Positions 1-11,602 of a DNA stretch of 64,000 bases are shown here, piece by piece. This DNA comes from Pyricularia pennisetigena (taxonomy: Eukaryota > Ascomycota > Sordariomycetes > Magnaporthales > Pyriculariaceae): assembly GCF_004337985.1 (NCBI RefSeq), contig NC_043740.1, forward strand, positions 372,001 through 436,000, written 5' to 3'. Each line of letters starts with the position of its first letter. Position 1 is the first letter of the stretch. Made by a program: the position numbers and the translations under genes. The notes below the pieces were generated by a model. That model did not search any database and was not told the origin of the DNA. It worked only from the letters and a program-made list of their open reading frames with translations.

Positions 1-2312
1 ATTCTTATTGAATTACATTATTAGGTAGAAAAGATAGAAAAAACGGTTAACGATTTGCCAATACGGTAAATTGGAATTATGAAACATTTATAAAACCAAT
101 TCCTTTACCTAATAATTTAAAACCCCAAACGACGGAATTTAAGACCGATAATATGGAAAAAGTTTTTCCAAAGAAAGAATAAAAGGAGGAAAATTACCGG
201 TTTGCACAAAAAGGCAATTAAAACTACCTTTTCCGCGAACTAAGAAATTAGGGGCTTTACTAAATTCCTAAAAAAATTGAATTTTGACGAAAATAGAGTC
301 ACAACGATTTATAGAACGGAATATTAGCGTAATAATGCGTTACGATGAATAATAATAGATTCAATAAAATAATAAAGAAAACTACTAAGTATTTTCGAAT
401 ATATCACACCATTGCAAATCCCAAACGAATTAATCGAATTATACTAAGTAAAAGCGTTGATTAGCGGGTGGAACAGGAAAAGAGCTTATTTAGGAAGGCC
501 ATACGATATTTTGGACGATAAAGTTGAAGGTTTTATCAGTATTTACAATATGTTACAAATCCCGTTAATTTAAATCCATGTATTATTCCCATTAATTTTA
601 ATAAAAAGCGTAAAAACGCATTTTTTAAAATATTTCAACAGGCGAATAACGTTTTGAAAAATTTATATGGAGGTTAAAAAAGGGGTTGAAATACCATTTT
701 TACGATAAATATATTATAAACACTGGAGTTTTATTAGTTTGGAAAACGTTAAAGCGGAACCCGATTACGAAAGAAAAGGCGATTTAGAAATTATGCAGAT
801 TATGCTGAAAAAGTTGCAAATTTGCCAAAAAGCATTAGGGTTTAAATATGCGGATAAAAACATTTTATTGTAGCGATCCTAAGGGCAATCGAAAACGTAA
901 AAGAATTTCGAACCGTTATTGCCAACCCTGCGATTGTTTCCCGGTATTATTAAACCAAATGTTAATTGCTTTTAAATTAGAAAAGCGATATGCGGTGCAT
1001 AGTACGTTTTTCGTTAACCAGAGATATAAAAGATATAAAGGCCGAAAAAAGCGAGGTAATAGCTATTACCCGGGTCGAAAATACGATAAACGCTTTAGCC
1101 AATTCTTTAAAACGAAAGATGTTATTTGTCCGTAAACCGGGGTATAAACTTTTGAATTATATCAAGGTAAAGAAATAACGGTGGCGAAAACAAAAAAGGC
1201 GAAATAGGAAATACTGGAAAAAAACTAACGCGGAAATAAATAATTTGTTACCAACGGTAAAAATGACGGAAATAAGGAATATAAGGAAAAGGATTCGAAC
1301 GACAAATTTGATAGCCAAAAAGCGGATACAAACGATTCGGACGAGTATATGTTAATTTATTGTATAAGTTGTTAAACAGCGGTATCTTTAGCAAACGAAA
1401 TATTCCGTTATAAATTAAATTAAAGCCAAATAGCGTTTTAGGGGAACGAAAAACCGTAAAAAGAGTTCCCGAATTAAGTTTTAAATTAACAGGATTTAAT
1501 TAATGTTTGGTTTGAAATTATACCGGATATAGGCGCTGGAGCGATATTAACGGCCGGTATTAGCTAAATGGAAATGTTATGACGCAGAAAACCAGAAATC
1601 CAAATCAATAAATCGAATCCGAATAAAACCAAAATGCGTTTTGGAGCACGCGAAAGGATTACCGCTATGGGAAAATAATTTTGGATATATAAATTGGTAT
1701 TAAAACGTTCCACGTAATACCAATTCGGACACCATTTCTTCTATATATTAGGGATATGGATAAATTCGGTATATATTTAAATAATATAAGCCACGAGTTT
1801 GTAAGGGTCGATGGTACGAAAGTGCCAATTTTACGCAAATGGGGGCACCTATGGTTTTTCCTACCAGGATTAAAACCAGGCGGACCGGAAACGTATTTTA
1901 TAAAAATAGAAAACAAACCAATAACGTTTTTAACCAACAAAAAACTGAAAACTGTTTACCCAAAATTCGGCCACCCTTTAGTAAAGCGTTCATGGAAAAC
2001 GTTATAAAAAACAAAATACGACGTTAACCGAAATATATTCAAGTTAATAGGCCGTTGTTATTATTACTGCCAAACTAGGAGAAACGCATTATAACGCTTT
2101 AAATGGACTTTAAAAACGACATAAATTTCAGTTACGAGATCGTGGTTGACAAAATGTATTTGGAATTTAAACTGATTTTGCACGTAGTTAACGCGAGTAC
2201 GGTATTCCAAGTTACACGCTTTTTAGCTAATATATCAGCGAAAAAAATATGGGAAACATTAAAAAAATGCTGGATCGATACGTATTTAGGACCACCCGAT
2301 ATTATTATATAC
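1..2312 (+). mobile_element. Copia-type LTR retrotransposon, family C2 copy A, truncated at both ends
   Basis: This is the internal part of a Copia-type retrotransposon. It starts before the window and stops abruptly at 2312, where an L1 LTR begins. The same family lies in reverse at 46794-50345 and 60977-61735, so the two copies align (here 848-1180 matches 49190-49384 in reverse). The 5' part (1-1400) should be gag but is too decayed to assign domains. Stops are almost all TAA/TAG at former Gln/Trp codons, which is the RIP signature. The integrase would continue past 2312 by comparison with copy B, but the sequence right of L1 copy 1 (from 9963) is not that continuation, so this is not a simple insertion site. 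Confidence 0.75.
1490..2312 (+). pseudogene. C2 copy A polyprotein remnant: protease-like, GAG-pre-integrase and integrase start
   Basis: Three blocks follow in order. At 1490-1740 there is a protease-like stretch with a DIGAG remnant, where the retropepsin aspartate would sit. At 1756-2007 there is a GAG-pre-integrase block with RKWGHLWFFL and FGHPLVKR; the first His of the usual zinc-binding HRRFGHP motif has become Tyr. At 2103-2310 the start of the integrase core holds HVVNASTVFQVTRFLA and WIDTYLGPPD. The Asp expected before AST is Asn, a G-to-A change. The order protease, integrase, then reverse transcriptase (seen in copy B) is that of Ty1/Copia. It cannot encode a working enzyme. Confidence 0.75.
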
Positions 2313-2867
2313 TGTTAATTATATGCGTTATTTAGCATGTAATGGGTCCACTCTTATTTGTATATAAGCCACAATAGATAGTGCCGAAATGGGGCTATTG
2401 GGGCTGTCAAATTTTCTATTATATTTTGTATGTTGCAGGAGTTGCGGTTCAAAGTCAGCGAATGGGGTTTCACCCTGTACAGGGTTTAATACCCACCCTG
2501 CACTTACGAGTTAGCTACCCTGTACCGGGTAAAAATTTCACCAAATTAGCAAATTAGTGCGAACCCAGAAATGGTTTGTATGGAAATCAGGGTGTTTTTT
2601 CAACAACGCATACAAAATAATTTTTCGGAAAATCGTATACGGCACCGGAACCTTTTGCGGGGTGCGTACCCCCATTTCGATATCGCAAAATATGTAAGGG
2701 AAACAAAGCAAAGCTTGCCCCACCAATAAATCAAATTTATTAATCCCAAATTTAGTGAACAATTTAATGTATTTAAACCCTGTAATAACAGGTTTTTACA
2801 ACGCAATTAATACCACGCCGCACCTAGGTTAATACCTAAACCCCTATTAGCAACCCATATTGTTAAC
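2313..2867 (+). repeat. 5' LTR of L1 copy 1
   Basis: It begins TGTTAATTATATGCG and ends CATATTGTTAAC. It is the same sequence as 9409-9962, 50346-50897 and 60439-60976, and in reverse as 18557-19109 and 46360-46793. TG...CA-type ends and the adjoining TGG support an LTR. Any promoter should lie here, but no TATA box can be singled out in this AT-rich sequence. Confidence 0.85.
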
Positions 2868-2882
2868 TGGTTATAAGCCCGG
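2868..2882 (+). other. Putative primer-binding site of L1 copy 1
   Basis: TGGTTATAAGCCCGG directly follows the 5' LTR, where a tRNA 3' end would prime minus-strand synthesis. The same string follows the 5' LTR of L1 copy 2 at 50898. TGG is the expected complement of a tRNA CCA end; the tRNA itself was not identified. Confidence 0.6.
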
Positions 2883-3336
2883 AAAAGTTTTAATTTGTGC
2901 ATTAAAATGCATTTTGCATCGCTGGAAAGCTTGAAATTTAAACTTTATTTTGGTTATTGTCGCATCCTTACAGCACGTATATTGACGAAAATATTGCTGT
3001 TTTTGTGCGAAATTGTTGGTTTTAGGCGTTAATTCAGCACCTACCCCCCTGTATTTACAATGGGGATCGCTAAAAATTAGCGTTTGATTTAGGCCTTTTC
3101 AGGTACTGCAGCGATCGCTTATATTGCAAATCCAAAATTTTTGGTGTGGTTTTTATGGATCGTGCACGCCACTATAATTGGTTCAAATTTTTGATAGGGT
3201 TTACGCTAGCGAGTTAGGGCCAAAAACCCCTATATTCGTTCGCTAATAGCCCATTAAATCCTATCGCGTTTAATAGGGTTTACAATAACCCATAAACCCA
3301 TTAGCGGAGTTACGTTAATGGTTAGTTTACCCTATA

Positions 3337-3412
3337 TAATACCCTGCAGTTTACCCTGCACGATACCCTGCAATCTACCCTCCACCATACCCTGCAGTTT
3401 ACCTTGCACCCA
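3337..3412 (+). repeat. Short tandem repeat (ACCCTGCA units) in the L1 leader
   Basis: Units of about 12-13 bp built on TACCCTGCA repeat six or seven times in the untranslated leader between the 5' LTR and GAG. L1 copy 2 has fewer units at about 51358-51396, so the array varies between copies. The rest of 2868-3633 holds no ORF that I can support. Confidence 0.6.
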
Positions 3413-3633
3413 TTAATTGGGGATTTCAGGGATTGTAACCCTGTATTTTAGTGGACTTTAACCATTGAAAATAGCAATAAACCCTGTAATTGGCAATTAC
3501 AGGCCTATACCCGTGAAAAGTCAAACGATATAGCAAATCCTAAATTAAATAGGGTATTTACGTTTAAGCAATTAGGTTAATTGATTATAGCTATAAATTA
3601 GCGAATTGTAATTATGATTCAGGCTACCCTATA

Positions 3634-4620
3634 ATGGAAAACAGCCCTATATCGGGCCGTCCAGGCCCAATTTTAACAGATAAAGGGCCTAAACCCAGCC
3701 CAAACGAAGTTTTAACCGCTAAATTACAGGCCCAAAACCTGCAATTAAAAGCGTTAATTACGTAAATAGATCAGTTTTAAAGGGCAATTTAACAACAAAT
3801 TGCCCTATTTACCCTAAAAAGCGGTGATTCCACTAATTTTACCTGTAATTCGGAAATTAAACCCGTTACCGCACCGCCTAATCCACCCGGTAACCTAATT
3901 TTAAATGACGGGATAGGTAAAGAATTATCGAAACGGGTATTTTCCTTCCCCGAAAATTGTAAATTAGTAGGGGTTAGTAATTACGATTTGTGGAAACAGG
4001 CGTTAATAGTGCAGTTTAGGGCTATAAAAGCAGCGGAATCTATTTCCAACCCTGAAATTGGCTATACCCTACCGGAATCCGAGCAATTAATCCTATTATT
4101 ATTTATAAAAAACAGCTTAATTAAAAAACTCTTAAAATCCATTACATGGCATTCCAGCCCCGTAACGGTTTATAAAACCCTGGAAAATAGTTATTCCGTT
4201 GCACCCGAAATTAGTCGAGATTCACTATATCGGGAATTCCACGTTTTAAATTTTTCGAAATTTAAAGGATTAATACCTGAATTTAACAGCCGTTTTAATT
4301 AACTGGTAGCTAAATTAACGAATATTAACGTATAAATTAACCCCGTAAACGTACGAAATTAGTACCTACGGGCGCTGGAAGGGATATTCCCTATTTCGAC
4401 CGAACGCCAACGTAATATTCAACGGGCCCTGCAGGCAATAGGCCAAAATTCGGAAAAATTAAATTTGCAATATTTTATGGTGGACCTTATATCCGAAAAT
4501 TCGATTTCAGGCTTTATTACGGTTAAAGCTGCTAATTATAGGTTTAAAAGCAAAAAAACGGGTAAGAAAACGCTAAAAAAGGCGCTAAACAGGAAAATAA
4601 TGGGTAGGAAAATACCTTTA
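3634..4620 (+). pseudogene. GAG of L1 copy 1
   Basis: This is the capsid-like first part of the Copia polyprotein. The start is the ATG at 3634 (MENSPISGRPGP), in frame with the longest open piece at 3988-4302. That piece matches the GAG helical region of Copia elements (DLWKQALIVQFRA, then LYREFHVLNFSKFKG and EFNSRFN). The frame is broken by TAA/TAG stops at former Gln codons. The matching ATG in L1 copy 2 has mutated. No zinc knuckle of the CCHC type could be read before the protease. Confidence 0.7.
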
Positions 4621-4843
4621 AACGACGAATGAAAATAAAAACTTTAATTCGGATTTTGCTTTTGCAAAAAATACTAAATCCTCCAACTCCAGCGAATTGA
4701 CCGTTGGAACGTCCATAATTTTTATGGATTTCGAATTATTTACGGTTTCGACTCCAGGTAAGGTTAACGAAGGCGCAACGTATAACGCCCTGGAATAGGA
4801 GGTTAATTCCGCTATTAGCGGAATTATAAAATTACGTTCGGAT

Positions 4844-5272
4844 TTGGATTCGGAAACCGACACCGGTAAAACGCTAAAAGTACAGGTTTTAGTATTGAAT
4901 TTTAGGGTTAAAACGAAACCCGGACGCGGCGTAAAAGGGATTTTTAAGCTATGGAAGCTAGGTTACCCTATCCTGTACGATATAGGTAGCACGCACCATA
5001 TTTTTGCAAATAAGCAATTTTTTACCGATTATACCCCCGGCTTTACAGTCGAAATCGGAACAAAAGGTGGCCCTGTTAGGCCTGTAGGAACCGGAACTAT
5101 AAAAATACAAATCCGTTACGGCCAAAAAACTGACGAATTTAGAAAGGTTACGTTAAATAACGTTTCATATATCCCCTCGTTTGGAATAAATATCGTTAAT
5201 AGCCTAATACATTATAATATAAGGGGCGTATTATTAAAAAATACCCTGTACGATAAGGATTGCAAGGCGTAA
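4844..5272 (+). pseudogene. Retropepsin-like protease of L1 copy 1
   Basis: The aspartic protease region reads YPILYDIGSTHHIFANK, the active-site DTGS motif with Thr changed to Ile by a C-to-T mutation. The sister copy at 52765-53184 keeps DTGS intact. Downstream, PVRPVGTGTIKIQIRYG fits the second half of the retropepsin fold. It lies in a different frame from GAG, so an indel or lost frameshift separates them. The protease would have cut the polyprotein inside virus-like particles. Confidence 0.75.
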
Positions 5273-5721
5273 GGACGCTTAAATACCGTTAAACATTCGT
5301 TTTATTTAAAGGTTAAAGGGTGCGATATCCTTATTCGAAATAACGTTATTTCGAATTACGCCTATATAATAGGTAAATATGGCACCATTTTGAGCATAAC
5401 TTTACAGGGAATTACAGAGAGCTACGCAGCCCCGTTGAAAATAAAACTAAATAATGTAAACCCCGAAAGTTACAAGGATTATAAAATGTATACCGATTCG
5501 CAACCGGAAGAAAATACGGTAACGGAAAAGCTAAATCCCGAACAAAATACGGAAATAGCCGTAAATTCACCAATAACGCAGAAATTTAGCGGTAAAAACC
5601 CTTAAAATGCACGTAAAATTGGGCCCCGTAGGCCCGGCACACCATTAGGTAACCCTTTAATACAACCTAATACAAAAGGGATTATTTCCGAAAAAAGGGG
5701 GTTTCCCACACAAGAAATCCG

Positions 5722-6660
5722 TTGTTAAAACCTTTTTTATTATTGGATTTAAAGCAGGCCCCTATAAATTACCTCCTTTTAAACCTAAAACGGACTACGG
5801 ACGGTTGGTTAACCCCTGAAAAAAACGGAATTACAGGTAATTGTAGCGAAATCCAGGCCCAAAAAACCCTATTATGGCACAGGCGTTTGGGGCATGTAAG
5901 GTTATAATGGCTCAAAAAAAACCGCTAAAATTATAAAAAGTTTACCTAATTTCGACAAAATTAGGGCAATTACCTATATTGTTTGTATTAAAACTATTTC
6001 TGTTAGGCGTACAAATAAGGTCGCACTCCTTATACCCCCTAATATTTTCGATTTTATAAAAGGTAATATAGTGACTTTTAAACCTAATCTTTACAATAAA
6101 AAACCCGTGTTTTTGTTATTAGTGGACCGCAAATCACTTTTTCGGTGGTTTATCCCATTAAAAAATAAAGCCGGACCTACCGTTTTAATGGCTATTAAAG
6201 GCTTTTTTAGGGCTTGAAAGGCTACGTACGGGCGCTACCCCCTAAACTTTCACTTCGATGGGGGGCACGAAATTAATACAAACTTTCAAAACTGGTTTAC
6301 AAATAAAGGTGTTAATTTTAGCATTTCGAATCCCTATAACCACGGCCAAAACGGATTAACGGAACGGTCCGTTAAAATTATTTTGGATAAATTTCGGTTT
6401 ACCATTATAACGGCGGGTTTACGATTATATTTATAGTATTATTTACTGCCTGCCGTAGTTAATTTAATTAACCGTACAGCGGTAACTAATAGGGATTTAA
6501 CACCTTACGAGAAATTTTATTCCGAATTCCAACCTGGATTACCGTATAAACCCAATTTAAGGCATTTTCGGGTTATTGGTACTGTATGCCAGGCTATTAT
6601 ACCGTTGGAAAAACGCCAAAAATCTAATAAATTGGTTCCCCGCACCGAAACGGTGAAACT
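5722..6660 (+). pseudogene. GAG-pre-integrase and integrase of L1 copy 1
   Basis: The zinc-binding pre-integrase domain ends in LLWHRRLGHVRL at about 5865-5905. The integrase core follows: LLLVDRKSLFRWFIPLKNK carries the first catalytic Asp, then HFDGGHEINTNFQ, then NHGQNGLTERSVKII with the catalytic Glu. Stops interrupt it, for example a TGA at about 6218 and a TAG at about 6435. The GAG-pre-integrase Pfam family is typical of Copia elements. Confidence 0.8.
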
Positions 6661-6889
6661 TTTAACCCATTTATCAAATTTTACAGCGTTGGTTTAGGCA
6701 CCCGCTAAACGGGCCGTATATAAAACCTTTACCGTAAAATTTATAAAGGGTATAACAACTGAAAATTTGGCTATTCCGGGGGAAAGGCTACAAATTTTAA
6801 AGGGGGAAAATACAAATTTAAAGGGGGATTTTAATTTTGAATTTGAAAACGAAATTAATAACGTTCCAGCAGATAATTATCCCCTAAAA

Positions 6890-6975
6890 AACCCTGAAAA
6901 TACAGGGTACTTACCACCGGTTACAGGGTAGTTACCAAGCGTTACAGGGCATTTAAACCCTGAAAATATAGTGCC
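6890..6975 (+). repeat. ACAGGGTA-type imperfect repeats in the integrase to RT linker
   Basis: Units around GTTACAGGG/TACCACC repeat three to four times, giving a Pro/Thr-rich linker. Other L1 copies show the same array at about 45130-45200, 57910-57985 and 62900-62990, with different unit counts. Confidence 0.5.
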
Positions 6976-7439
6976 CGCCAGGCCTGTACAGCCTACCGTT
7001 TGCCCCCCAAAGCTTATCACGGTAGCGGTATTTAATCCAGTACTTAAAACAACGGAAATTCCGGTATTTTCAGCACCTAAACTACAGAATATGGGGTTAA
7101 ATTTGGAGTTCGAAAACCCAGATCTAGTGGATATAGATTACGTGCATTATTTTTGTTTTTAAACTAAAAAGAAAATAATGAAAAAGCCCACTAAAGATGG
7201 TAAACCAGATAATTACCAATAGGCCTTAAATAGCCCTAAAAGTGCTAAAAGGCTAGCTGTTTTAGCGTTTAAATTCGACCAAATCGTTATTGCAAAAACC
7301 TTCCGTTTTATTCCAAGAATTAAAATAACTACAGGCCGTAAACTCGTTATTGCCCGGCCGGTATTTAAATTAAAAGAGGATAAAAATAAAAATCCTATAA
7401 AATACAAAACTAGGTTTGTTATCAGGGTTTTTTACCGGT

Positions 7440-8215
7440 CGAAAGCCTAAATTATATCGAAACTTTTGTTAACATTAATATACCGCCAACCTGGCGTATA
7501 CTATTAGTTATAACTAATGCACAAAATTGGGAAATGGAACAAATCGATTTTATCGGTGCGTTTTTAAATAGTGATTTTACCGACGTAAATATATATTTGC
7601 AAATTCCAAACGGTTTTAACAAATGGGCAAAAAATTGTAACCCTATTACCGCTAAAATTTTAGGGGAAATGGGTTATAACCCGAAAAAATTGCAGGTTAT
7701 ACAGTTGGAAAAAGCGCTATATGGCTTGTAACAGGGTCCAAAAAAATGGCAAAACAAACTTAAAACCCTATTTTGTAAAGAAGGTTTCAAACCATTAATC
7801 TCTAATCCCGCTGTCTTTTATAACGTTAAATCCAAACATTTTATCGTTACCTTAATAAACGATTACCTGCTAATAGGTCCTAAATTGCAACATATTTAGG
7901 ATTTAAAAACCCGTTTTAATAAAGTATACGCGTTGGAAGATAGGGGCCCTGCAACCTATTTTTTAGGCGTTCAAATTATAAGGGATAGGCTTAAACGCCT
8001 ATTTTGGCTCCATTAAACTTGATATATAAAGGAAATATTAACAGCGTTCGGATTAATTAATTGCAAACCGATATTTATTCCTTTATAACCGGGTGTGCTA
8101 AAATATAGTGGGGGTAAGCCCGTAAATGCGCTGGAAGTTAAATTATTACAACGTATTATCGGCACCTTTATGTATTTAATACTATTAACGCGCCCGGATA
8201 TCGGTTTTGCGGTTC
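7440..8215 (+). pseudogene. Reverse transcriptase of L1 copy 1
   Basis: This is a Copia-type reverse transcriptase (RVT_2). MEQIDFIGAFLNSDF at 7534 matches the conserved block with DV.GAFL, followed by NIYLQIPNGF and LEKALYGL. The catalytic YVDD box reads LINDYLLIGP at about 7850-7880: one catalytic Asp is now Asn and the flanks are altered. GPATYFLGVQI and an ARPDIGFAV-like block follow. TAG stops at former Gln codons break the frame several times. Confidence 0.8.
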
Positions 8216-8289
8216 AGTAACTTTCACGTTTTTTAATAAAAACTATTATAATCCACTTAACGGCAGCTAAAAACCTATTACGTTATTTA

Positions 8290-8859
8290 GCGGGTATTAA
8301 ATCCTTATTTATTTATTACGGAAATAAAGTATTTAAAGCCGAATTACCACCCAATTTATTAATAGGGGGTTTTAAAGGCCTAAAATTACTGGGTTTTAAT
8401 AATAGCGATTTTGCCGGGGCCAGGGAAAATTCAAAATCCATTTACGGATATTTGTATACCTTATTTGGGGGCCTTATAACGTGGAAATGCAAAAAGGTTA
8501 GTATTATAGCTTTAAACACTCCAAAAACCGAAACTAATATTTTAGCGGAAACCTTGCGTAAAACACAATAGCTTAAAAACCTATTTATAGAGATTGGACT
8601 ACCTATAAAAGGCCTTATTGCAATATTTGGAAGTAATACAGGTTTTATAGTTAACGCACAGAGCCCTACGCACCACCAACGTATTAAATATACGTTATTA
8701 AAATTTCATTACGTACGGGAATTAGTTATGGAAGGATTAGTGACTTTAAAATACCTAAAATCCAAACAAATACCCGCTAATAGCCTAACAAAACCCTTAA
8801 CGCTTCCAATTTATAAACTCTTTTGAAACTTTATAGGGTTTAAACCCCTAAAAACTTAG
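8290..8859 (+). pseudogene. RNase H domain of L1 copy 1
   Basis: The C-terminal RNase H of Copia polyproteins is read from GFNNSDFAGARENSKSIYGY and LITWKCKKVSIIALNTPKTE to HHQRIKYTLLKFHYVREL and LTKPLTLPIYKLF. The usual D(W/Y)AG of this family is DFAG here. The reading ends in TAG at 8857-8859. Copies at 59424-59894 (plus) and 19110-19873 plus 43446-43700 (minus) show the same order. Confidence 0.75.
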
Positions 8860-9185
8860 TTTTTACCTACTGAATTTTAGGGCATTTAATTAATTCGTTA
8901 GCTAATTACCCATTATATTTCCTTTATTTGCAAATATTGGATTTTTGTCAGCCTAATACCGGCCGTATTACCCGAATTTACCCTACATAGGTTAATTAAT
9001 AAATATTTAATACCGACCTTATACCAAAAGTTGAGTTAAAATTGAAAAAGCTCGTATTTTGGGCGATTTACGCATTCGAAATACCCTATATAATATGCCT
9101 AATTTGGACTTTTACCAACGAATAGCCAAATTGATTACCTGGTTTAATAGTTGATTCCGTGGGTCAATATTATGCAAATTAGTGG

Positions 9186-9330
9186 TTCGAATCCGGGGGT
9201 TATTACAATTTTGGGGGTGTTTTCCGATTCGGGGGTTCGTCCATTTCGGGGGTTACAGGTCGGTATAAAGGGCTTAGTTATCCAGGGGGTTTATATCGGG
9301 AGTTCGAATCGGGTTGGGACACAAAGGGGA
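9186..9330 (+). repeat. Array of GGGGGTT tracts before the polypurine tract of L1
   Basis: At least five G-tracts of five Gs, mostly GGGGGTT, are spaced by 10-30 bases, with TTCGAATC/TTCGGGGG repeated between them. The array recurs at 60215-60330 in copy 2 and in reverse at 19195-19330 in copy 3. It lies in the 3' untranslated part, so it is not explained by coding. Confidence 0.6.
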
Positions 9331-9398
9331 TCTTTTTTTAGGGTTTTATTTTTTTTTTATATATTTATTTTTTCCGACTTTATGTAAATATTAGTAAT

Positions 9399-9408
9399 AG
9401 AAAGGGGG
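9399..9408 (+). other. Polypurine tract of L1 copy 1
   Basis: AGAAAGGGGG directly precedes the 3' LTR, the expected plus-strand primer site. Copy 2 has AAAAAAAGGGGG at 60427-60438 and copy 3 the reverse complement at 19110-19121. Confidence 0.75.
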
Positions 9409-9962
9409 TGTTAATTATATGCGTTATTTAGCATGTAATGGGTCCACTTTTATTTGTATATAAGCCACAATACATAGTGCCGAAATAGGGCTGTTAAGGT
9501 TATCAAACTTTCTATTATATTTTGTGTATTGCAGGAATTGCGTGTCAAAGTTAGCGAATGGGGTTTCACCCTATACCGGGTTCAACACCCACCCTGCATT
9601 TACGAGTCAGCTACCATATACCGGGTGAAAATTTTCACCAAATCAGCAAGTTAGTGCGAACCCTGAAATGGTTTGTATGGAAATGAGGGTGTTTTTTCAA
9701 CAACGTATATAAAATAATTTTTCAGAAAATCGTGTGCGGCACCGGAACGTTTTCTGGCGTGCGGACCCCCACTTCGATGTCGGAAAATATGTAAGGGAGA
9801 CAAAGCAAAGTCTCCCCGACCAATAAATCAAATTTATCAATCCCAAAATTAGTGAGTTTAATGCATATAAACCCTATAATTACAGGTTTTTACAACGCAA
9901 CTAGCACCACGCCGCACCTAGGTTAATGCCTAACCCCCTGTTAGCAACCCATATTGTTAACA
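9409..9962 (+). repeat. 3' LTR of L1 copy 1
   Basis: It begins TGTTAATTATATGCG right after the polypurine tract and ends ATATTGTTAACA. It is the same length as the 5' LTR within two bases. Differences from the 5' LTR are mainly C/T and G/A, as RIP predicts. Confidence 0.85.
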
Positions 9963-10601
9963 ACTGTTAATTATTTCACAAGGCGATTTATCTTACGTTT
10001 GTACAATCCCTCACTTTAATTAAAGTATTTTTTTTGCGCGTTTTTATTTGTTTTGGCGTACCTAAACCTTTAATTGTAAATTATAATTAAATTAAAGCTA
10101 CCGCCTTATTCCGCGTTTAAAAATTGTACAAGGTTTTTAATCGCAAAGCACCTGTCCAGCGCATTTGGGTAAAACAGGCCCTTTATAAAATTTGTGCAAA
10201 TATGTTAAACAAATCCATTCGCACCATTTACCGAATGGTAATTTATATAAATATGGATAAATGGGTTACGATCCTATTTACTGCGAATAATTGGGTTGGG
10301 GTGCCTAATTACCCAAAAACATTTAAACGTTAGGCAGAAAGGTCACAGGTGCTGGTTATAGAACCAATTTACAGTGAAATGCTTAAAAGGTTTAAAGGGG
10401 ATTTTTTACCTGCTATTTAGTTTAAACACGCGGAATAATTGCGAGTTTTAATTATACATTTTGCGGTGGTGTTAGCAGTTAAAACTTTCAATTGCGTAAA
10501 TTTTATTTACATTTAATTAGCGTAATAAGTTTCCAGTTAAATAAAAACGAAAGTTAAAAAGAAATTTTTAAACGGTTAATTGAATTTTATATTTTAATAT
10601 T

Positions 10602-11352
10602 TTAAAAAAAAATCTTAGACCCTATTGTTTTTAACATTAACCGAACCAATTGTATTTTTTTCGTCGATATTGTAGCCCGTTTTGCATAGATAGCAACAAA
10701 GTTTGAAACAGTAAATGATTGTACCAAAAACATTTCCGCCGCTTTTTGCAATACCGTTGAAGCTTTTTTTTGTATTTGCAATATAACATAAGGCGCAATT
10801 GTGCATATTTTATTTTTAACCAAACGCTGAAAAGCAATTTTGGTGATTAAAAGGTTTGTACGGGATTGCAATCCGCGGATTTCTTCTAACGCAATTATTA
10901 TAAATAATTGATAAAATGTAATTATCCAATATAACCAGTTATATTTTTTATTCCCAAATTTAAACCGTTTTGCACCATTATTCCCTTATTATCCATTATT
11001 TTGTCCCGTGTATTTAATTTTCCGGTATTTCGATTTGGTGTTTTGCCCCCAATTGTCTTTTTTGCGGTTTTTTAGTTTTCCCTCGTTTTATTTGTAAATT
11101 ATTCTTCAAATAAATAATAGGTGAGGGTGTTTCTGGAATTTCTCCTCATCCTGAGGGCAATTCGGGGCTTATTTGTTTAAAAAACTGTAAAAATACGGAA
11201 AAGGTTCGACGTAAATTAGCCGGAGATGAACAAATTGTTAATTTGAATATCGGATAATTAAAAAAAAGCTTATTTATTATATGGCAGTATTTGGTCTAAT
11301 TTGGGAGAATTAGGAGCTTGTGGACGTTTTTTTTGTTTTTTTCTTGCCATAT
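10602..11352 (-). pseudogene. Divergent second ORF remnant next to the hAT transposase
   Basis: A minus-strand reading begins with ATG at about 11352 (MARKKQKKRPQAPNSPKLDQ) and faces away from the hAT transposase, which starts 250 bp to the right. It hits stops soon but stays partly open to 10602 in more than one frame. The distal part (10806-10615) has CALC, then CFKLCCYLC, which may be cysteine pairs of a zinc-binding domain. I do not recognise the family. Its place suggests a second protein of the same transposon, but a fortuitous reading in AT-rich DNA is possible. Confidence 0.3.
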
Positions 11353-11602
11353 TTGTGTAGGCAAAACCTGGCGATAAATAATAATGCAAAAAAGGAAAAA
11401 AACAATTGAGCAGTATAAATTTTTGATTTTGACAAATTTTTAATACAAAATTTAACCAATGGTTCCCCGTTATCGATTATTTAAAGTTCCACCATTTAAT
11501 TCAACGGATAAATCAAACACAATCCCACTTTTTCCTGAATTTCAAAACAATAACGAAAAAAGAATTTCTTTTTTTTCTTAAATTTTTAACCATATTATCG
11601 TC

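Larger units (their letters stand above)
2313..9962 (+). mobile_element. Ty1/Copia LTR retrotransposon, family L1 copy 1 (complete, RIP-inactivated)
   Basis: This 7.65-kb element has two LTRs of about 555 bp starting TGTTAATTATATG. A TGG primer-binding-like site follows the 5' LTR and a polypurine tract abuts the 3' LTR. The internal order is GAG, protease, GAG-pre-integrase, integrase, reverse transcriptase, RNase H, which is Ty1/Copia. Reading-frame changes and many TAA/TAG stops kill it. The flanking five bases (TATAC left, ACTGT right) do not match, unlike L1 copy 2, so the two ends may come from recombination between copies or the flanks have been rearranged. Confidence 0.85.
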
